Source: Pantoea rwandensis | GTDB lineage: Bacteria; Pseudomonadota; Gammaproteobacteria; Enterobacterales; Enterobacteriaceae | Assembly: GCF_002095475.1 (NCBI RefSeq) | Contig: NZ_MLFR01000018.1 | Location: 48,507-112,506, forward strand | Direction of reading: 5' to 3' | DNA length: 64,000 nucleotides | Shown here: positions 1 through 9,846 of the stretch, in pieces | Numbering within the stretch: the first letter of the stretch is position 1 | Layout of the letters: every line of letters begins with the position of its first letter | Position numbers and translations under genes: made by a program | Notes under the pieces: model-generated | Told to the model about the DNA's origin: nothing | What the model saw: only the letters and a program-made list of their open reading frames with translations | Databases searched by the model: none

Positions 1-546
1 TTGCAGCACTGGAATGGCGGGCTACAACATCATGCGTTGACACCATTAGCGCCTTTCCGCGTGGATGTGTGCCGTGACTTGCAGTTTACTGCCATCCCGA
101 TCCTCAGCAATGCGCCACCTTATTCGCCGTACCGCGACCGGCCCTTGCCGGGCCATAACGTGGCGCTGTTTATTGAGAACACGGCGAACGGGCAAACGCT
201 GTTGTATGCGCCAGGCTTAGGTGAGCCTGATGCAGTGATCATGCCTTGGCTCCAAAAAGCCGATTGTCTGCTGATTGACGGCACCGTCTGGCAGGACGAC
301 GAATTATTAGCGACCGGTGTCGGTAAAAACACCGGCAAAGCGATGGGGCATCTGGCCCTGGCAGAAGAGCATGGTTTGATGGCTTTGCTGGCATCGCTGC
401 CGGCAAAACGAAAAATCTTGATTCACATTAACAACACCAATCCGATTCTCAATGAACAGTCGCCGCAGCGTCAGTATTTGATGCAGCAGGGCATAGAAGT
501 GAGCTGGGACGGTATGGCGATTCAGTTGCAGGAGAACGCATCGTGA
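1..546 (+). CDS. pqqB: PqqB, C-terminal part (gene starts before the window)
   Basis: This is the last 181 residues of PqqB, a metallo-beta-lactamase-fold protein of about 300 residues in PQQ biosynthesis. It is thought to hydroxylate the tyrosine of the PqqA-derived glutamate-tyrosine dipeptide. The reading frame is open from base 1, so no start codon is visible and the N-terminal metal-binding part lies outside the window. Recognisable stretches are [25 protein letters not shown], a GHLAL segment and [11 protein letters not shown] near the end, all typical of PqqB. The stop overlaps the pqqC start by 4 bases, and the order pqqB-C-D-E-F is the usual enterobacterial operon order. pqqA should lie just upstream of the window. 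Confidence 0.95.
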   Translation: MQHWNGGLQHHALTPLAPFRVDVCRDLQFTAIPILSNAPPYSPYRDRPLPGHNVALFIENTANGQTLLYAPGLGEPDAVIMPWLQKADCLLIDGTVWQDDELLATGVGKNTGKAMGHLALAEEHGLMALLASLPAKRKILIHINNTNPILNEQSPQRQYLMQQGIEVSWDGMAIQLQENAS

Positions 547-1298
547 TCATTACCGAAGCCTTATCGCCGCAAGAGTTCGAGCAGGCGCTGCGTGCCAAAG
601 GCGCGTTTTATCATATTCATCATCCTTACCACATCGCCATGCACAAGGGTGAAGCGACCCGTGAACAGATTCAGGGATGGGTTGCGAACCGTTTTTATTA
701 CCAGACCAATATTCCGTTGAAAGATGCGGCCATCATGGCAAATTGCCCTGACCCAGCTACGCGTCGCAAATGGGTACAGCGTATTCTTGACCACGACGGC
801 AGCAACGGTCAGGAAGGGGGCATCGAAGCCTGGTTGCAGCTGGGAGAAGCGGTAGGATTGGACCGCGAGGTGCTGTTGTCAGAAAAACTGGTGCTGCCTG
901 GCGTGCGTTTTGCCGTGGATGCCTACGTGAATTTTGCGCGTCGCGCTAACTGGCAGGAAGCCGCATGCAGCTCTTTAACCGAACTGTTTGCACCGCAGAT
1001 TCACCAGTCACGCCTTGATAGTTGGCCGCAACACTATCCGTGGATCAAGGAAGAGGGCTACTTCTATTTCCGCAGCCGCTTGAGCCAGGCAAATCGCGAT
1101 GTTGAGCACGGCCTGGCGCTGGCGCTGGAAGTGTTTACCACTGCTGAACAGCAGAATCGGATGCTGGAGATTCTGCAGTTTAAACTCGATATTCTCTGGA
1201 CCCTGCTGGATGCCATGACCATGGCCTACACTTTGCAGCGTCCGCCTTACCACACGGTTACCGATCAGGTATCCTGGCACAGTACAAGATTGGTATAA
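543..1298 (+). CDS. pqqC: PqqC, pyrroloquinoline-quinone synthase
   Basis: The predicted protein has 251 residues, the normal length for PqqC. This cofactorless oxidase carries out the last step of PQQ synthesis: ring closure and eight-electron oxidation of the bicyclic intermediate in the cytoplasm. It belongs to the heme-oxygenase-like all-helical fold. The segment [18 protein letters not shown] and the following [13 protein letters not shown] are characteristic. The start is a GTG at 543 that overlaps the pqqB stop, indicating translational coupling. pqqD follows after 4 bases. The identification is very secure from overall similarity and operon position. Confidence 0.96.
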   Translation: MIITEALSPQEFEQALRAKGAFYHIHHPYHIAMHKGEATREQIQGWVANRFYYQTNIPLKDAAIMANCPDPATRRKWVQRILDHDGSNGQEGGIEAWLQLGEAVGLDREVLLSEKLVLPGVRFAVDAYVNFARRANWQEAACSSLTELFAPQIHQSRLDSWPQHYPWIKEEGYFYFRSRLSQANRDVEHGLALALEVFTTAEQQNRMLEILQFKLDILWTLLDAMTMAYTLQRPPYHTVTDQVSWHSTRLV

Positions 1299-1302
1299 CA
1301 TC

Positions 1303-1581
1303 ATGAAAGATAATCTCATTCCTGCTTTTCGCCGTGGTTATCGTATGCAGTGGGAACCGGCACAAGAGAGCCATGTTGTGCTTTATCCTGAAGGCATGGC
1401 GAAGCTGAATGAAACGGCCACGGCGATTTTGGAACTGGTGACCGGCAAGCAAGATGTGGCCGCCATCATCACCATCCTCAACAACCGTTTTCCAGAAGCG
1501 GGTGGCGTGGATGATGACGTGAAAGAGTTCCTGCAATCTGCTATTGAACAGAAATGGATCCAATGTCGTGAACCCGAATAA
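1303..1581 (+). CDS. pqqD: PqqD, peptide chaperone for PqqA
   Basis: PqqD here is 92 residues, the usual size. It is a RiPP-recognition-element protein that binds the precursor peptide PqqA and presents it to the radical SAM enzyme PqqE. The N-terminal [12 protein letters not shown] segment and the [13 protein letters not shown] stretch match the family. The gene begins 4 bases after pqqC and its 3' end overlaps pqqE by 14 bases if pqqE starts at the GTG chosen here. In some bacteria pqqD is fused to pqqC or pqqE; in this cluster it is separate. Confidence 0.95.
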   Translation: MKDNLIPAFRRGYRMQWEPAQESHVVLYPEGMAKLNETATAILELVTGKQDVAAIITILNNRFPEAGGVDDDVKEFLQSAIEQKWIQCREPE

Positions 1582-2707
1582 AACCACCACGGCACCGCTG
1601 TGGCTGCTGGCTGAATTAACTTATCGCTGTCCGCTGCAGTGTCCGTACTGTTCAAATCCGCTCGACTTCGCTCAGCAAGAGAAAGAGCTGACCACGGAAC
1701 AGTGGATCGACGTTTTCCGCCAGGCGCGCGCGATGGGCAGTGTGCAGTTGGGCTTTTCTGGCGGCGAACCTCTGACTCGTAAAGATCTGCCAGAGTTGAT
1801 TCGCGCAGCACGCGATCTTGGTTTCTATACCAACCTGATCACCTCTGGTATTGGTCTGACGGCGAAGAAACTGGATGCTTTTGCGGACGCAGGGCTCGAT
1901 CATATTCAAATTAGCTTCCAGGCCAGCGACGAGACGCTGAACGCTGCGCTTGCCGGTTCGAAAAAAGCCTTCCAACAGAAGCTTGAAATGGCAAAAGCGG
2001 TCAAAGCCCATGGCTACCCGATGGTGCTTAATTTCGTCCTGCATCGCCACAATATCGACCAGATCGATAAAATTATCGATCTGTGTATCGAGCTGGAAGC
2101 TGACGACGTTGAGCTGGCGACCTGTCAGTTTTATGGCTGGGCGCATGTGAATCGCAAGGGCTTACTGCCGACGCGGGAACAGATAGCCAATGCAGAAGCC
2201 GTGGTGGCGCAATATCGCGAGCGCATGAGTGAAAGCGGCAACCTCGCCAATCTGCTGTTTGTTACGCCCGATTATTATGAAGAGCGTCCAAAGCCCTGCA
2301 TGGGCGGTTGGGGTTCAATCTTCCTGAGTGTGACGCCAGAAGGCAATGCGCTGCCATGCCACAGTGCACGTCAGCTGCCGATCGCGTTCCCATCCGTGCT
2401 GGAGCATAGCCTGGAGGATATCTGGTACAACTCCTTTGGTTTTAACCGCTATCGCGGCTATGACTGGATGCCAGAGCCGTGCCGTTCTTGCGATGAAAAA
2501 GAGAAGGATTTCGGCGGCTGCCGCTGCCAGGCCTTTATGCTGACAGGGAATGCGGACAATACCGATCCCGTCTGCAGTAAATCCGAGCATCACGGTAAAA
2601 TCCTGGAAGCGCGACGTGAAGCGACCTGCAGCGATATCAAAATTGAACAGCTACAGTTCCGTAATCGCACCAACTCTGAACTGATCTTCAAACAGCGGGT
2701 GACTTGA
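1568..2707 (+). CDS. pqqE: PqqE, radical SAM enzyme of PQQ synthesis
   Basis: PqqE joins the glutamate and tyrosine side chains of PqqA by a carbon-carbon bond, using S-adenosylmethionine and iron-sulfur clusters. The radical SAM motif is visible as CPLQCPYC near the N-terminus. A cysteine-rich C-terminal SPASM region includes [25 protein letters not shown] and a final C, which fits auxiliary cluster binding. I chose the GTG at 1568, giving 379 residues and the sequence [12 protein letters not shown], because it matches the usual length. A TTG at 1544 would add eight residues. The Shine-Dalgarno sequence is weak, so translation is probably coupled to pqqD. The stop TGA overlaps the pqqF ATG by one base. 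Confidence 0.95.
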   Translation: MNPNKTTTAPLWLLAELTYRCPLQCPYCSNPLDFAQQEKELTTEQWIDVFRQARAMGSVQLGFSGGEPLTRKDLPELIRAARDLGFYTNLITSGIGLTAKKLDAFADAGLDHIQISFQASDETLNAALAGSKKAFQQKLEMAKAVKAHGYPMVLNFVLHRHNIDQIDKIIDLCIELEADDVELATCQFYGWAHVNRKGLLPTREQIANAEAVVAQYRERMSESGNLANLLFVTPDYYEERPKPCMGGWGSIFLSVTPEGNALPCHSARQLPIAFPSVLEHSLEDIWYNSFGFNRYRGYDWMPEPCRSCDEKEKDFGGCRCQAFMLTGNADNTDPVCSKSEHHGKILEARREATCSDIKIEQLQFRNRTNSELIFKQRVT

Positions 2708-5032
2708 TGACCTCGCGCCGTCTTGTGTTGGCTAACGGAATACACTGCCATTTGTATCATCAGCCTGATGCACGAGACGCCGCGGCGCTGGTCCGCGTCC
2801 GCGCGGGGAGCCTGGACGAGCCAGATCGCTGGCCGGGTCTGGCGCATTTGCTGGAGCATCTGCTGTTTTGTGGCAGCGAGCGTTTCAAAGAGCACGATCG
2901 CTTAATGCCGTGGGTGCAGCAGCAAGGCGGGCAAGTCAATGCTACGACCCAGCTCAGCACCAGTGCCTTCTTTTTCCAACTGCCGGCGAAGGCGTTAGCG
3001 GGAGGTGTGCAGCGCTTGAGCGACATGATCACTGCTCCGCTGCTCAGCCAGCAGGCGATCATGCAGGAAGTGGCGGTAATCGATGCGGAGTTTCAATTAC
3101 TGCGACACCATGCGGATACGCTAAGTGAAGCGGCCTTAGTGGATACGTTGGGTGAACCTTTTCAGCGTTTCCGGGTGGGTAATGCCGCTGCTTTTGGTGA
3201 CAATGTCACTTTACTGCAGGCGGCACTGCGTCATTTTCATCATCGCTATTATCGTGCGAATGGCATTGAGCTGTGGCTACAAGGCCCGCAATCGCTCGAT
3301 GAGTTGGCGCAAATTGCTGAGCGTTTTATCTCGCCTGAACCCTCCAAGGATTTAGCCGCTCCTGTATTTCCCACCTCGTTCGTAGACGACGTGCAATTGC
3401 AGTTGCCGGGTGATGAGAGTTTTTGGATCTCACTGAGGTTAACCGGGGATGCGTCATTACTTCGTGACAATGTCACGCTGCTGAGTGTGTTTTGGCTGGA
3501 TGAAGCACCTGGAAGCTTGCTGGCAGTGCTGCGAGAGGCTGGATTGTGCGATACGCTGCATGGGCAATGGCTGTGGCAGGATGCGCAGCACGGCTGGCTC
3601 GCACTGCGTTTCAGCGCAGCGAAAATCAGTGCCGAACAAGCCCGCCGCATTGAAGATCTCTTCTGGCAGCATTTGAAAGCCATAGGGGCATCTAATGCGG
3701 TTCAACAACAGCATTATGCGCAGTTGGCACGGCAAGACTTTGCACGACTGGCCCCGCTGGAACAACTGCGCGGCCGCGCGCTGGGCTTTGCGCCAGCAGA
3801 GTCTGTGCCAGCACATTTCAAGGAGTTTGTGGCGGGATTAGTACAGGTTCCGTGCTCGCGTTTGTTGACACAGCAGCAGCTACTCAATGCAGAACGCGTC
3901 GAGACGCAAGGATTCACGCTGTTACGTAAAAACGGGATTCCGCAATGCTTAGCCTCCCAGACAACGGCGGCTTTCAGTTTCTATCCCCTGTCGCAATCTG
4001 TTGATTTGCCTTCTTTGCCACCTGTTGCGATGGCGTTGCCACGTTTTTCAGCACTCCAGCACGTTGAAACCTTACTGTTGCGCCCGGCGTTTTTATCACA
4101 CCTTGAGCGATCAACATGCGCAGGCGATTCAGGCACGGCTGCGTCCAGTGTTGGCAGCATTGCGCCATGCGGGTGGCAGTGGTAGTTGGCAACAGAAGCA
4201 GGGTATCTGGCAACTGGTGCTTAACCTTCCTGTAAGTGATACATCAGCATTAATGACGGTGCATTCGGCGCTGAAGGCTTTGCATGATGAGGGCCAACTC
4301 AACCCCGTGGCTTCTGCTCAAACCATCGTGATTCGTCAATTACTGGCTGCGCTGCCTACCCAGTTCATTGCTCCCGTTGCTGATGGTGACTGGTTGGCCG
4401 CTTGGTGCGGTGACCAGACTCCGTTACATCAGCGAGTGGAGTATCTGTTAAGTGACTTTTCGCCAGGTTTGGCCACCCACGCTCAACCGCCTCGGCTACA
4501 ACACGGCATCACGTCTGTTAGCTGCCAAGGGAGCGATCGGGCGCTGCTGTTGTTTATTCCGTTGCCACAGGCAGATGACATCAATTTAGCGGCACTGCGC
4601 GCACTGTCGTTATTGCTTGAGCCGCGATTTTTCCAGCGGTTGCGCGTTGATCAACAAATTGGTTATGTGGTTTCAGCACGGTATCAGCGGGTTGCCGATG
4701 TTGATGGGCTGCTACTGGCACTGCAGTCGCCGCAAATCCCTTGGCGAGTTTTGCTAGGGCACTGCAAACGCTTTATGCGAGAGATGGTTGCAGAAGTGGC
4801 TTCGGTCACGCCACAAACCCTTGCGGCGTGGCAGATGACCTTGCTCGAACAATGCGAACCCAAAGACAACGCCGAGGCGGCGACGCAGGGATTGCGTCAG
4901 CAACAAGGGCTGCCGAATCTCAATCGTAATGCAGTTGCTTCCTTGACTCTGACCAGCATTCAGCAGCTTCATACCAGACTACTGCGTGAGCGCCGCCGCT
5001 GGCGGATCGTTGTTGCGATAGAAAAGTCGTGA
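2707..5032 (+). pseudogene. pqqF: PqqF, M16-family zinc peptidase, broken by a single-base frameshift
   Basis: PqqF is an insulinase-family (M16) protease thought to trim modified PqqA. The N-terminal half carries the inverted zinc motif HLLEH (about residues 47-51), with the distal glutamate expected in the EVAVIDAEF segment. Frame 1 runs from ATG 2707 to a stop at 4185. The remainder continues in another frame to 5032. The protein reads naturally if one T is removed from the five-T run at 4090-4094, after which AFYHTLSDQHAQAIQ follows and the total is about 775 residues, a normal PqqF length. So the gene is intact except for one extra T. This may be a real inactivating mutation or a homopolymer sequencing error. 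As written, the C-terminal M16 half is lost. Confidence 0.88.
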
Positions 5033-5168
5033 AACTTTCACTAAGCGTAATCATGACTCATTGATATTTTTGAATATATTTGAAAGTCACGCGCAAATCT
5101 CTTCACTATTCCTCAGCCAACTAATTCGCCACACTCAAGAGATTATCCCGTTCTAAAAGGAACTCTGA

Positions 5169-5753
5169 GTGAAAAACGTTACCCGCTTGGTACTGCCATT
5201 ACTGACTGCTGCCGCTCTGTATGCGCCTGCTTCACAGGCTGCAGCTATGCATTATGACCTCGACCCAGCTCACACCTCAGTGATCGTGACCTGGACGCAT
5301 TTTGGTTTTTCTCATCCCACCGCGGATATCCCAAGCAGCAAAGGTTCAATCGTCTTTGATAAGGATCACCCAGAACAATCACGTGTTGATGTCACGCTGC
5401 CGATCACCCAGATTGATAGCCATGTACCAAAACTAACCCAAGAGTTTCTCGGTGCTGAGTACTTTGACACAGCGAAATATCCTTCAGCTGTGTTCCATAG
5501 CACCAAAGTGGTCGCGAAGGGTGATAACAAATTTGATGTAGAAGGAAACCTGACGCTGAAAGGCATCACTAAACCTGTCACCCTGCATGCCACATTGAAT
5601 CAACAGGGTATGCACCCGATGGTTAAAAAACAGGCGATTGGTTTTGATGCGACCGGGGTGATTAAGCGTTCGGATTTCAAGCTGGATAAGTTTGTACCCG
5701 CCGTCAGTGACGACGTGACACTGACGATTTCGACTGAGGCTTACGCGAAATAG
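5169..5753 (+). CDS. YceI-family periplasmic lipid-binding protein
   Basis: The protein has 194 residues with a clear signal peptide ending near ASQA. It is followed by the YceI beta-barrel (lipocalin-like, isoprenoid-binding) sequence beginning YDLDPAHTSVIVTWTHFGFSH. Family members are exported and bind long isoprenoids such as polyprenyl quinones; their exact role is not settled. The segment GNLTLKGITKPVTL is a family hallmark. The start is a GTG at 5169, with AAAGGA just upstream. The gene stands alone, 136 bases after pqqF and convergent with dld across a composite repeat. It is not clearly linked to PQQ, although quinone binding makes proximity to quinoprotein systems worth noting. Confidence 0.9.
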   Translation: MKNVTRLVLPLLTAAALYAPASQAAAMHYDLDPAHTSVIVTWTHFGFSHPTADIPSSKGSIVFDKDHPEQSRVDVTLPITQIDSHVPKLTQEFLGAEYFDTAKYPSAVFHSTKVVAKGDNKFDVEGNLTLKGITKPVTLHATLNQQGMHPMVKKQAIGFDATGVIKRSDFKLDKFVPAVSDDVTLTISTEAYAK

Positions 5754-5838
5754 GTTTTAAATGTCGCGCATCAATGTATCTCCTATAAAACTGCACCCAG
5801 TAACCGTAGGTTCAGCGCTTAGGGGCTGATAACCTGGT

Positions 5839-5922
5839 CTGGCGCCGCTCATGGACTGGTGGTGCAGGTAATAACGCAGTCTGGCGCCGCTCATGGACTG
5901 GTGGTGCAGGTAATAACGCAGT
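5839..5922. repeat. Two exact 42-base tandem units at the outer end of composite repeat copy 1
   Basis: The unit beginning CTGGCGCCGCTCATGGACTG is repeated exactly at 5839-5880 and 5881-5922. A partial diverged unit (CTGGTGCCGCTCTGGGGCTG) follows. The reverse complement of this unit forms the 41-base tandem array at the end of copy 3 (from about 63907), and two diverged units end copy 2 near 26290-26370. Confidence 0.85.
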
Positions 5923-6145
5923 CTGGTGCCGCTCTGGGGCTGGCGGTCCTCGCGCCGCTGACGCGGTACCTTCACTTCACTCGTCAGCCTGACGGACCGG
6001 CGCAGACGGGACTTTCCCTGTCCCGGCTGCACCTTTCGCCAGCATCCATGCTGGCTCTCCTGGCTTCCTCATTCCGTTCAGCGCTGCGAAATGCCATCCC
6101 CAGAGCGGCCCCAGCCTGCTTGCGAATCTCCGTTTACGCTGTTGG

Positions 6146-6350
6146 AAAGGGCGCGATGGCTCAGGCGATAGCGCTTTTACTGCTACAAAGGACGCGATGA
6201 CTCAGACGATAGCGTTTTGAATGCTACAAAGGGCGAGATGGCTCAGGCGATAGCGTTTTTACTGCTACAAAGGACGCGATGATTCAGACGATAGCGCTTT
6301 TACTGCCACAAAGGGCACAGTGTTTGAGGCCACAGCGCCTCTGATGCTGC
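6146..6350. repeat. Five 41-base tandem units inside composite repeat copy 1
   Basis: Units begin AAAGG at 6146, 6187, 6228, 6269 and 6310 with a constant 41-base step; a sixth start is recognisable at 6351. The core of each unit is close to GCGATGgCTCAGgCGATAGCG. One or two diverged units of the same sequence occur at the equivalent place in the other two copies, so unit number varies between copies. Confidence 0.85.
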
Positions 6351-6724
6351 AAGGGCTATTCGCAGCGCTGAGGCGGAGACGTTGTGCCAGGAGCCTGTCG
6401 CATGGATGCGACAGGCAGTTCGGGTTGGCCTGGATGCCTTACCCGAACGGTCCGTCCGGCACGACGTTGCAGCCGAAGGCACCGCGCAGCGGCGCGAGGA
6501 CGGCCCGGCAGCAGCAGAGGTGCTGCGGCCCGCACCAACATGCTCAATCGCGCAAAAAGAAATGGTAGCCTTACCTGAACGGCCCGGCAGCAGCAGAGGT
6601 GCTGGGGCCCGCACTAGAACGTGCACAAGAAAAGACCGCCATCTTTGAAAAAATGGCAGCCTCATCCAAGCAAGGTCTTAACTCACATCCGGCATCACGC
6701 CCTCACAGCGACCGACGTCAGTCG

Positions 6725-8419
6725 TTAAGCCCAATACTTCTTCTTGCTGGTCTTGCCCACGCCGGGATTGCAACTGTTCGTCGGGTCCAACTGCTTCCAG
6801 TGTTCCACATGCTCGCACGACGCCTGATACAGATGCCCCACGTTATGCTCAGCGGGATATTTCGCCCCGCGCTGCTCCAGATAAACTTTCACGGCTTCCT
6901 TAAACGCCTTCGCATCAACGCCTTCCTTCAGCACATAATCCTGATGGTTCACATAGCAGAAGAAATGCCCACAGCAAGAATCGACCTGCACTTGCGCAGC
7001 CAAATCTGCGGGAAGCACCAGACGCCAAACATCATCATTACGGCGAAGCGCGACATCAAAGGCGACCAGACGCTCATTTGGGTTATACCCCAACGCATCG
7101 CAATAGGAGATGGTACAACCACCCACGCCAAAACGGACCAGAAAAGCATCAGCGGCTTCGCGAGCATTGCAATGGAAAAAACCACCGTTGTGTTCAGCAA
7201 AAAATTGCTGCAATAAGCTTTGCAACTCACCGGTCTGCTGCACATCGACTTTAATCATCAAATGATGTTCGTACTCGCTGCGGTAATCCATGATGCGCGG
7301 TGCGACAAAGCTGGGGCTTAGCTGGTTAAAGAATTGCAGCGTCCGATCAACAAAATTGCGAGGCAGGAAAGGCACATGGCTGACACGTACATCCCATTTC
7401 GCTTTGTTGGCCATCATTTTGGGGATCGCCTGCGGCCCGAGTTTGCGAATCGCCAAATACATATGTTTGGCGTAACGCACTGTCAGATCAAAGGCATTGC
7501 GATGGATATATTCAGCCTGTAAAGGTAACTCGCTCATCTGGCTAAGCAGAAAACGGCGCAGCGCCACCAACTCACGTTCATCATGGGTGCCAATATAGAA
7601 AGTGTCGCTACCGGCACTGGCTTCAAAGGTCGGCAAGCGTACCGCGAAGACCACTACCTTGCCTGCGCTGCCGGAGCTGTCATGGAGATAACGCAGATCG
7701 CCGTTAAAGCGCGAAGGGGAGTCAGCCGTGATGTCACGCAGTCGGTCAGCATAATCATCAGCCCAAATTTTTCCCTGCCAATCGACATGCTCACCGGTTT
7801 GATACTGTTGCTCGGTAAGATTTTTAAGCATGGCTTCCGGTGAGTCACCCAAATCAATGCCAAGATGATTGACCATCTCTAAGCGCCCGTCGTCGTGAAT
7901 GCGCGCAAACAGTGATTTCTCGGTAAACGCGGGACCTCGACGAATCAGCGAACCGCCAGAATTATTACAGATACCCCCAACCACCGAAGCGCCAATACAG
8001 CTGGAACCGATCACCGAATGCGGCTCACGGCCCAGCGGTTGTAGCGTCTGCTCCAGTTCGGTCAAAGTGGTGCCAGGGAAGGCGATGACCTGGCGTGCCT
8101 GGTCGATGACGTGCACACCTTTAAGCTGCCGGGTACTGATGATCACCACTTCACGATCGTAATCGTTGCCATCGGGCGTCGAACCGCCCGTCACGCCGGT
8201 ATTCGAAGCCTGCATCAAAATAATGGCGTTATGTGCCACACATATTTCGAGTGTTTGCCACAACTGCGGCAAGGTTTGTGGCAGCAGCACCGCCAAAGCC
8301 TCTCCGCGTCCAACACGAAATCCTTTGGTGTACCAAGCTTTATTATCGGCATCAGTTAATACCTGCTTGTCGCCCACTATGCCAGCGAGCTGACGCAACA
8401 TCTCCTGCGAGGTGGTCAT
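6725..8419 (-). CDS. dld: Quinone-dependent D-lactate dehydrogenase
   Basis: The protein has 564 residues, close to E. coli Dld (571). It is a peripheral membrane flavoprotein that oxidises D-lactate to pyruvate and passes electrons to ubiquinone. The N-terminal FAD-binding type 4 domain is visible, with NTGVTGGSTP near residue 73 and SSCIGASVVGGICNNSGGS around 138-156. The C-terminal membrane-binding part contains the cysteine-rich FGVGGCTISYCDALGYN and VDSCCGHFFCYVNHQDY. The gene is monocistronic, divergent from the PTS operon across 436 bases that hold a CRP site. It ends at a terminator-like hairpin that also forms the head of composite repeat copy 1. Confidence 0.95.
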   Translation of the reverse strand: MTTSQEMLRQLAGIVGDKQVLTDADNKAWYTKGFRVGRGEALAVLLPQTLPQLWQTLEICVAHNAIILMQASNTGVTGGSTPDGNDYDREVVIISTRQLKGVHVIDQARQVIAFPGTTLTELEQTLQPLGREPHSVIGSSCIGASVVGGICNNSGGSLIRRGPAFTEKSLFARIHDDGRLEMVNHLGIDLGDSPEAMLKNLTEQQYQTGEHVDWQGKIWADDYADRLRDITADSPSRFNGDLRYLHDSSGSAGKVVVFAVRLPTFEASAGSDTFYIGTHDERELVALRRFLLSQMSELPLQAEYIHRNAFDLTVRYAKHMYLAIRKLGPQAIPKMMANKAKWDVRVSHVPFLPRNFVDRTLQFFNQLSPSFVAPRIMDYRSEYEHHLMIKVDVQQTGELQSLLQQFFAEHNGGFFHCNAREAADAFLVRFGVGGCTISYCDALGYNPNERLVAFDVALRRNDDVWRLVLPADLAAQVQVDSCCGHFFCYVNHQDYVLKEGVDAKAFKEAVKVYLEQRGAKYPAEHNVGHLYQASCEHVEHWKQLDPTNSCNPGVGKTSKKKYWA

Positions 8420-8704
8420 GTTTTCTCTTCTTTGTCATTTATTTACCGCGTTATTGGAGCGCCTGAACGGCGCCACGTCAATCATTCCACGGCACTCATC
8501 CAGAAATAACGCACTGAATCATTATCCCTTTATCTATCGTGGGAAAAAGTCTCTGAACCGATAAAAATGCGCGGGTAATCACAATTCAGATCGAAAGAAA
8601 TTAAGGGGGGAATGGCGATAAAGGGACAACAACGATTTGAGGTATAAAATAAATATAACTCAATGATTTATATGGTTTTTTATAATTAACTGAAAGAAAC
8701 CAGA

Positions 8705-8720
8705 TGTGATGTACATCACA
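8705..8720. promoter_or_regulatory. CRP-binding palindrome between dld and the PTS operon
   Basis: TGTGATGTACATCACA is a perfect match to both CRP half-sites (TGTGA-N6-TCACA). It lies about 150 bases upstream of the PFK-homologue start and 285 bases from the dld start, so cAMP-CRP control of the PTS operon is likely. In the rest of the 8420-8855 gap, which is AT-rich, I see no gene and could not fix a single promoter. Confidence 0.85.
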
Positions 8721-8855
8721 AAAAATAGCCAATAAATACCTGTGTCAACGTTGTCGCTTATTAAATTCATGGCAAAAGTGTGATCTCTATTGCAAATAGA
8801 AAAGTCGTTCACCGGAAGAATGAGTGTCAGACGCGCAGCATAGGGAGTGATGACA

Positions 8856-9836
8856 ATGAGAATTGGCATGGTGATCAGCGGTGGCGATGTAACCGGAATA
8901 AATAACTTTGTGTTTCAAATATCACGTATGACACAAGCGGATATGGTGTTATTTAATGGCGGTATTCCAGGCTTGTTAGAAAATCGCCATCAGGAAATAA
9001 CGCAGCGTGATTTGGTGGATTACGCCATCACGTCAATTCCTGTGATGCAATCAGGACGCACCACGCGGAAACTGATTCGACCCGAATATGAGTTGATTGC
9101 TAAACAACTTAAATCACTGCGCATCGATGTATTAGTTATGGCGGGTGGCGACGGATCATTACAATTTCTACACACGTTAAGTGAGTTCGGCGTGAATTGT
9201 TTTGGCGTCGGTATGACCATCGATAACGACGTTTTTGGCAGCGACTATACCATTGGTTTCTCCACTGCCTGCGAACAAGTATTAAAAGAAGTCTCCAAGC
9301 TAAGAAATACCGGGCGTGCATTAACCGGTCGCGTATTTATGGTGGAATTGCTGGGCGGCTATTGTGGTGAACTTACACTCCAGTCGGCAATTAAATCCAA
9401 CGCTGATTTTGCGCTGATCCCAGAATGTCAGATCCCGCCGCAGGAGCTGGCAGAGCGCATCACCCAGCGGTTGGCCGCGCAAAACAGTGTCGTCATCCTC
9501 TGCTCTGAAGGGTACACCCGAGAGTATTCGCCAGGTTTTCAGGGGGCGATAGATACGCTGATAAAACAGATTGAACCGCTGATTGGGGTACGTATTCGTA
9601 AAACCATCATCGGTTACGGCTTGCGAAGTGGTGATCCAACCTGTGAAGAAATTTATCAGGGCACCATTATGGCCAGTGAAGTCGCGCGTTGTATTCAGTC
9701 GGGAATGCGCAATAAAGCGGTGATTATTAATGGCAGTCATCGACCGATACCGATTGATCTTATAAGCATGAAAAAACGCCTGGTTGATACCGAAGGGCAT
9801 CATTACAAACTCGCTAAACAACTGCATATTCTGTGA
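8856..9836 (+). CDS. 6-phosphofructokinase homologue (ATP type) of a sugar PTS operon
   Basis: The product is 326 residues, close to E. coli PfkA (320). It shows the GGDGS motif (about residues 97-101), which marks ATP rather than pyrophosphate use, and the catalytic TIDND (about 121-125). The first glycine-rich loop reads SGGDVTGINN instead of the usual SGGDAPGMN. The protein also diverges elsewhere, so this is a paralogue and not the housekeeping enzyme. As the first gene of an operon with a PTS and an aldolase, it probably phosphorylates a ketose 6-phosphate (for example tagatose- or fructose-6-phosphate) to the 1,6-bisphosphate. I chose ATG 8856 because AGGGAG lies at a proper distance; GTG 8847 and ATG 8850 are too close to it. 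Confidence 0.85.
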   Translation: MRIGMVISGGDVTGINNFVFQISRMTQADMVLFNGGIPGLLENRHQEITQRDLVDYAITSIPVMQSGRTTRKLIRPEYELIAKQLKSLRIDVLVMAGGDGSLQFLHTLSEFGVNCFGVGMTIDNDVFGSDYTIGFSTACEQVLKEVSKLRNTGRALTGRVFMVELLGGYCGELTLQSAIKSNADFALIPECQIPPQELAERITQRLAAQNSVVILCSEGYTREYSPGFQGAIDTLIKQIEPLIGVRIRKTIIGYGLRSGDPTCEEIYQGTIMASEVARCIQSGMRNKAVIINGSHRPIPIDLISMKKRLVDTEGHHYKLAKQLHIL

Positions 9837-9846
9837 GGAAAACACC

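Larger units (their letters stand above)
5829..6662 (-). repeat. Composite structured intergenic repeat, copy 1 (downstream of dld)
   Basis: Reading on the minus strand from the end of dld, the order is as follows. First comes a terminator-like hairpin (6637-6662). Next is a head with GCACCTCTGCTGCTGCC, present twice in this copy. Then comes a perfect hairpin CCTGTCGCA...TGCGACAGG, followed by five tandem 41-base units (6146-6350). A conserved body follows, with the hairpins GCCAGCA-TGGA-TGCTGGC and GGGAC...GTCCC. The copy ends with tandem 42-base units. The same modules in the same order occur at 25781-26370 and 63348-64000 on the plus strand. The open frames inside it are not conserved as proteins and look spurious. 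It fills the space between convergent yceI and dld. Confidence 0.85.

Noticed and set aside
2704..5032. Programmed frameshift in pqqF
   Set aside because: A T5 run alone is not a typical slippery heptamer, no stimulatory structure was identified, and no PqqF is known to be made this way. A mutation or sequence error is simpler.
6146..6350. Possible CRISPR array
   Set aside because: The 41-base units are adjacent without unique spacers and no cas genes are present, so this is a tandem repeat.
5757..6665. Several open frames of 60-120 codons on both strands inside composite repeat copy 1
   Set aside because: They are not conserved between the copies as proteins, have no ribosome sites and run across hairpins and tandem units; similar false frames occur in copies 2 and 3.
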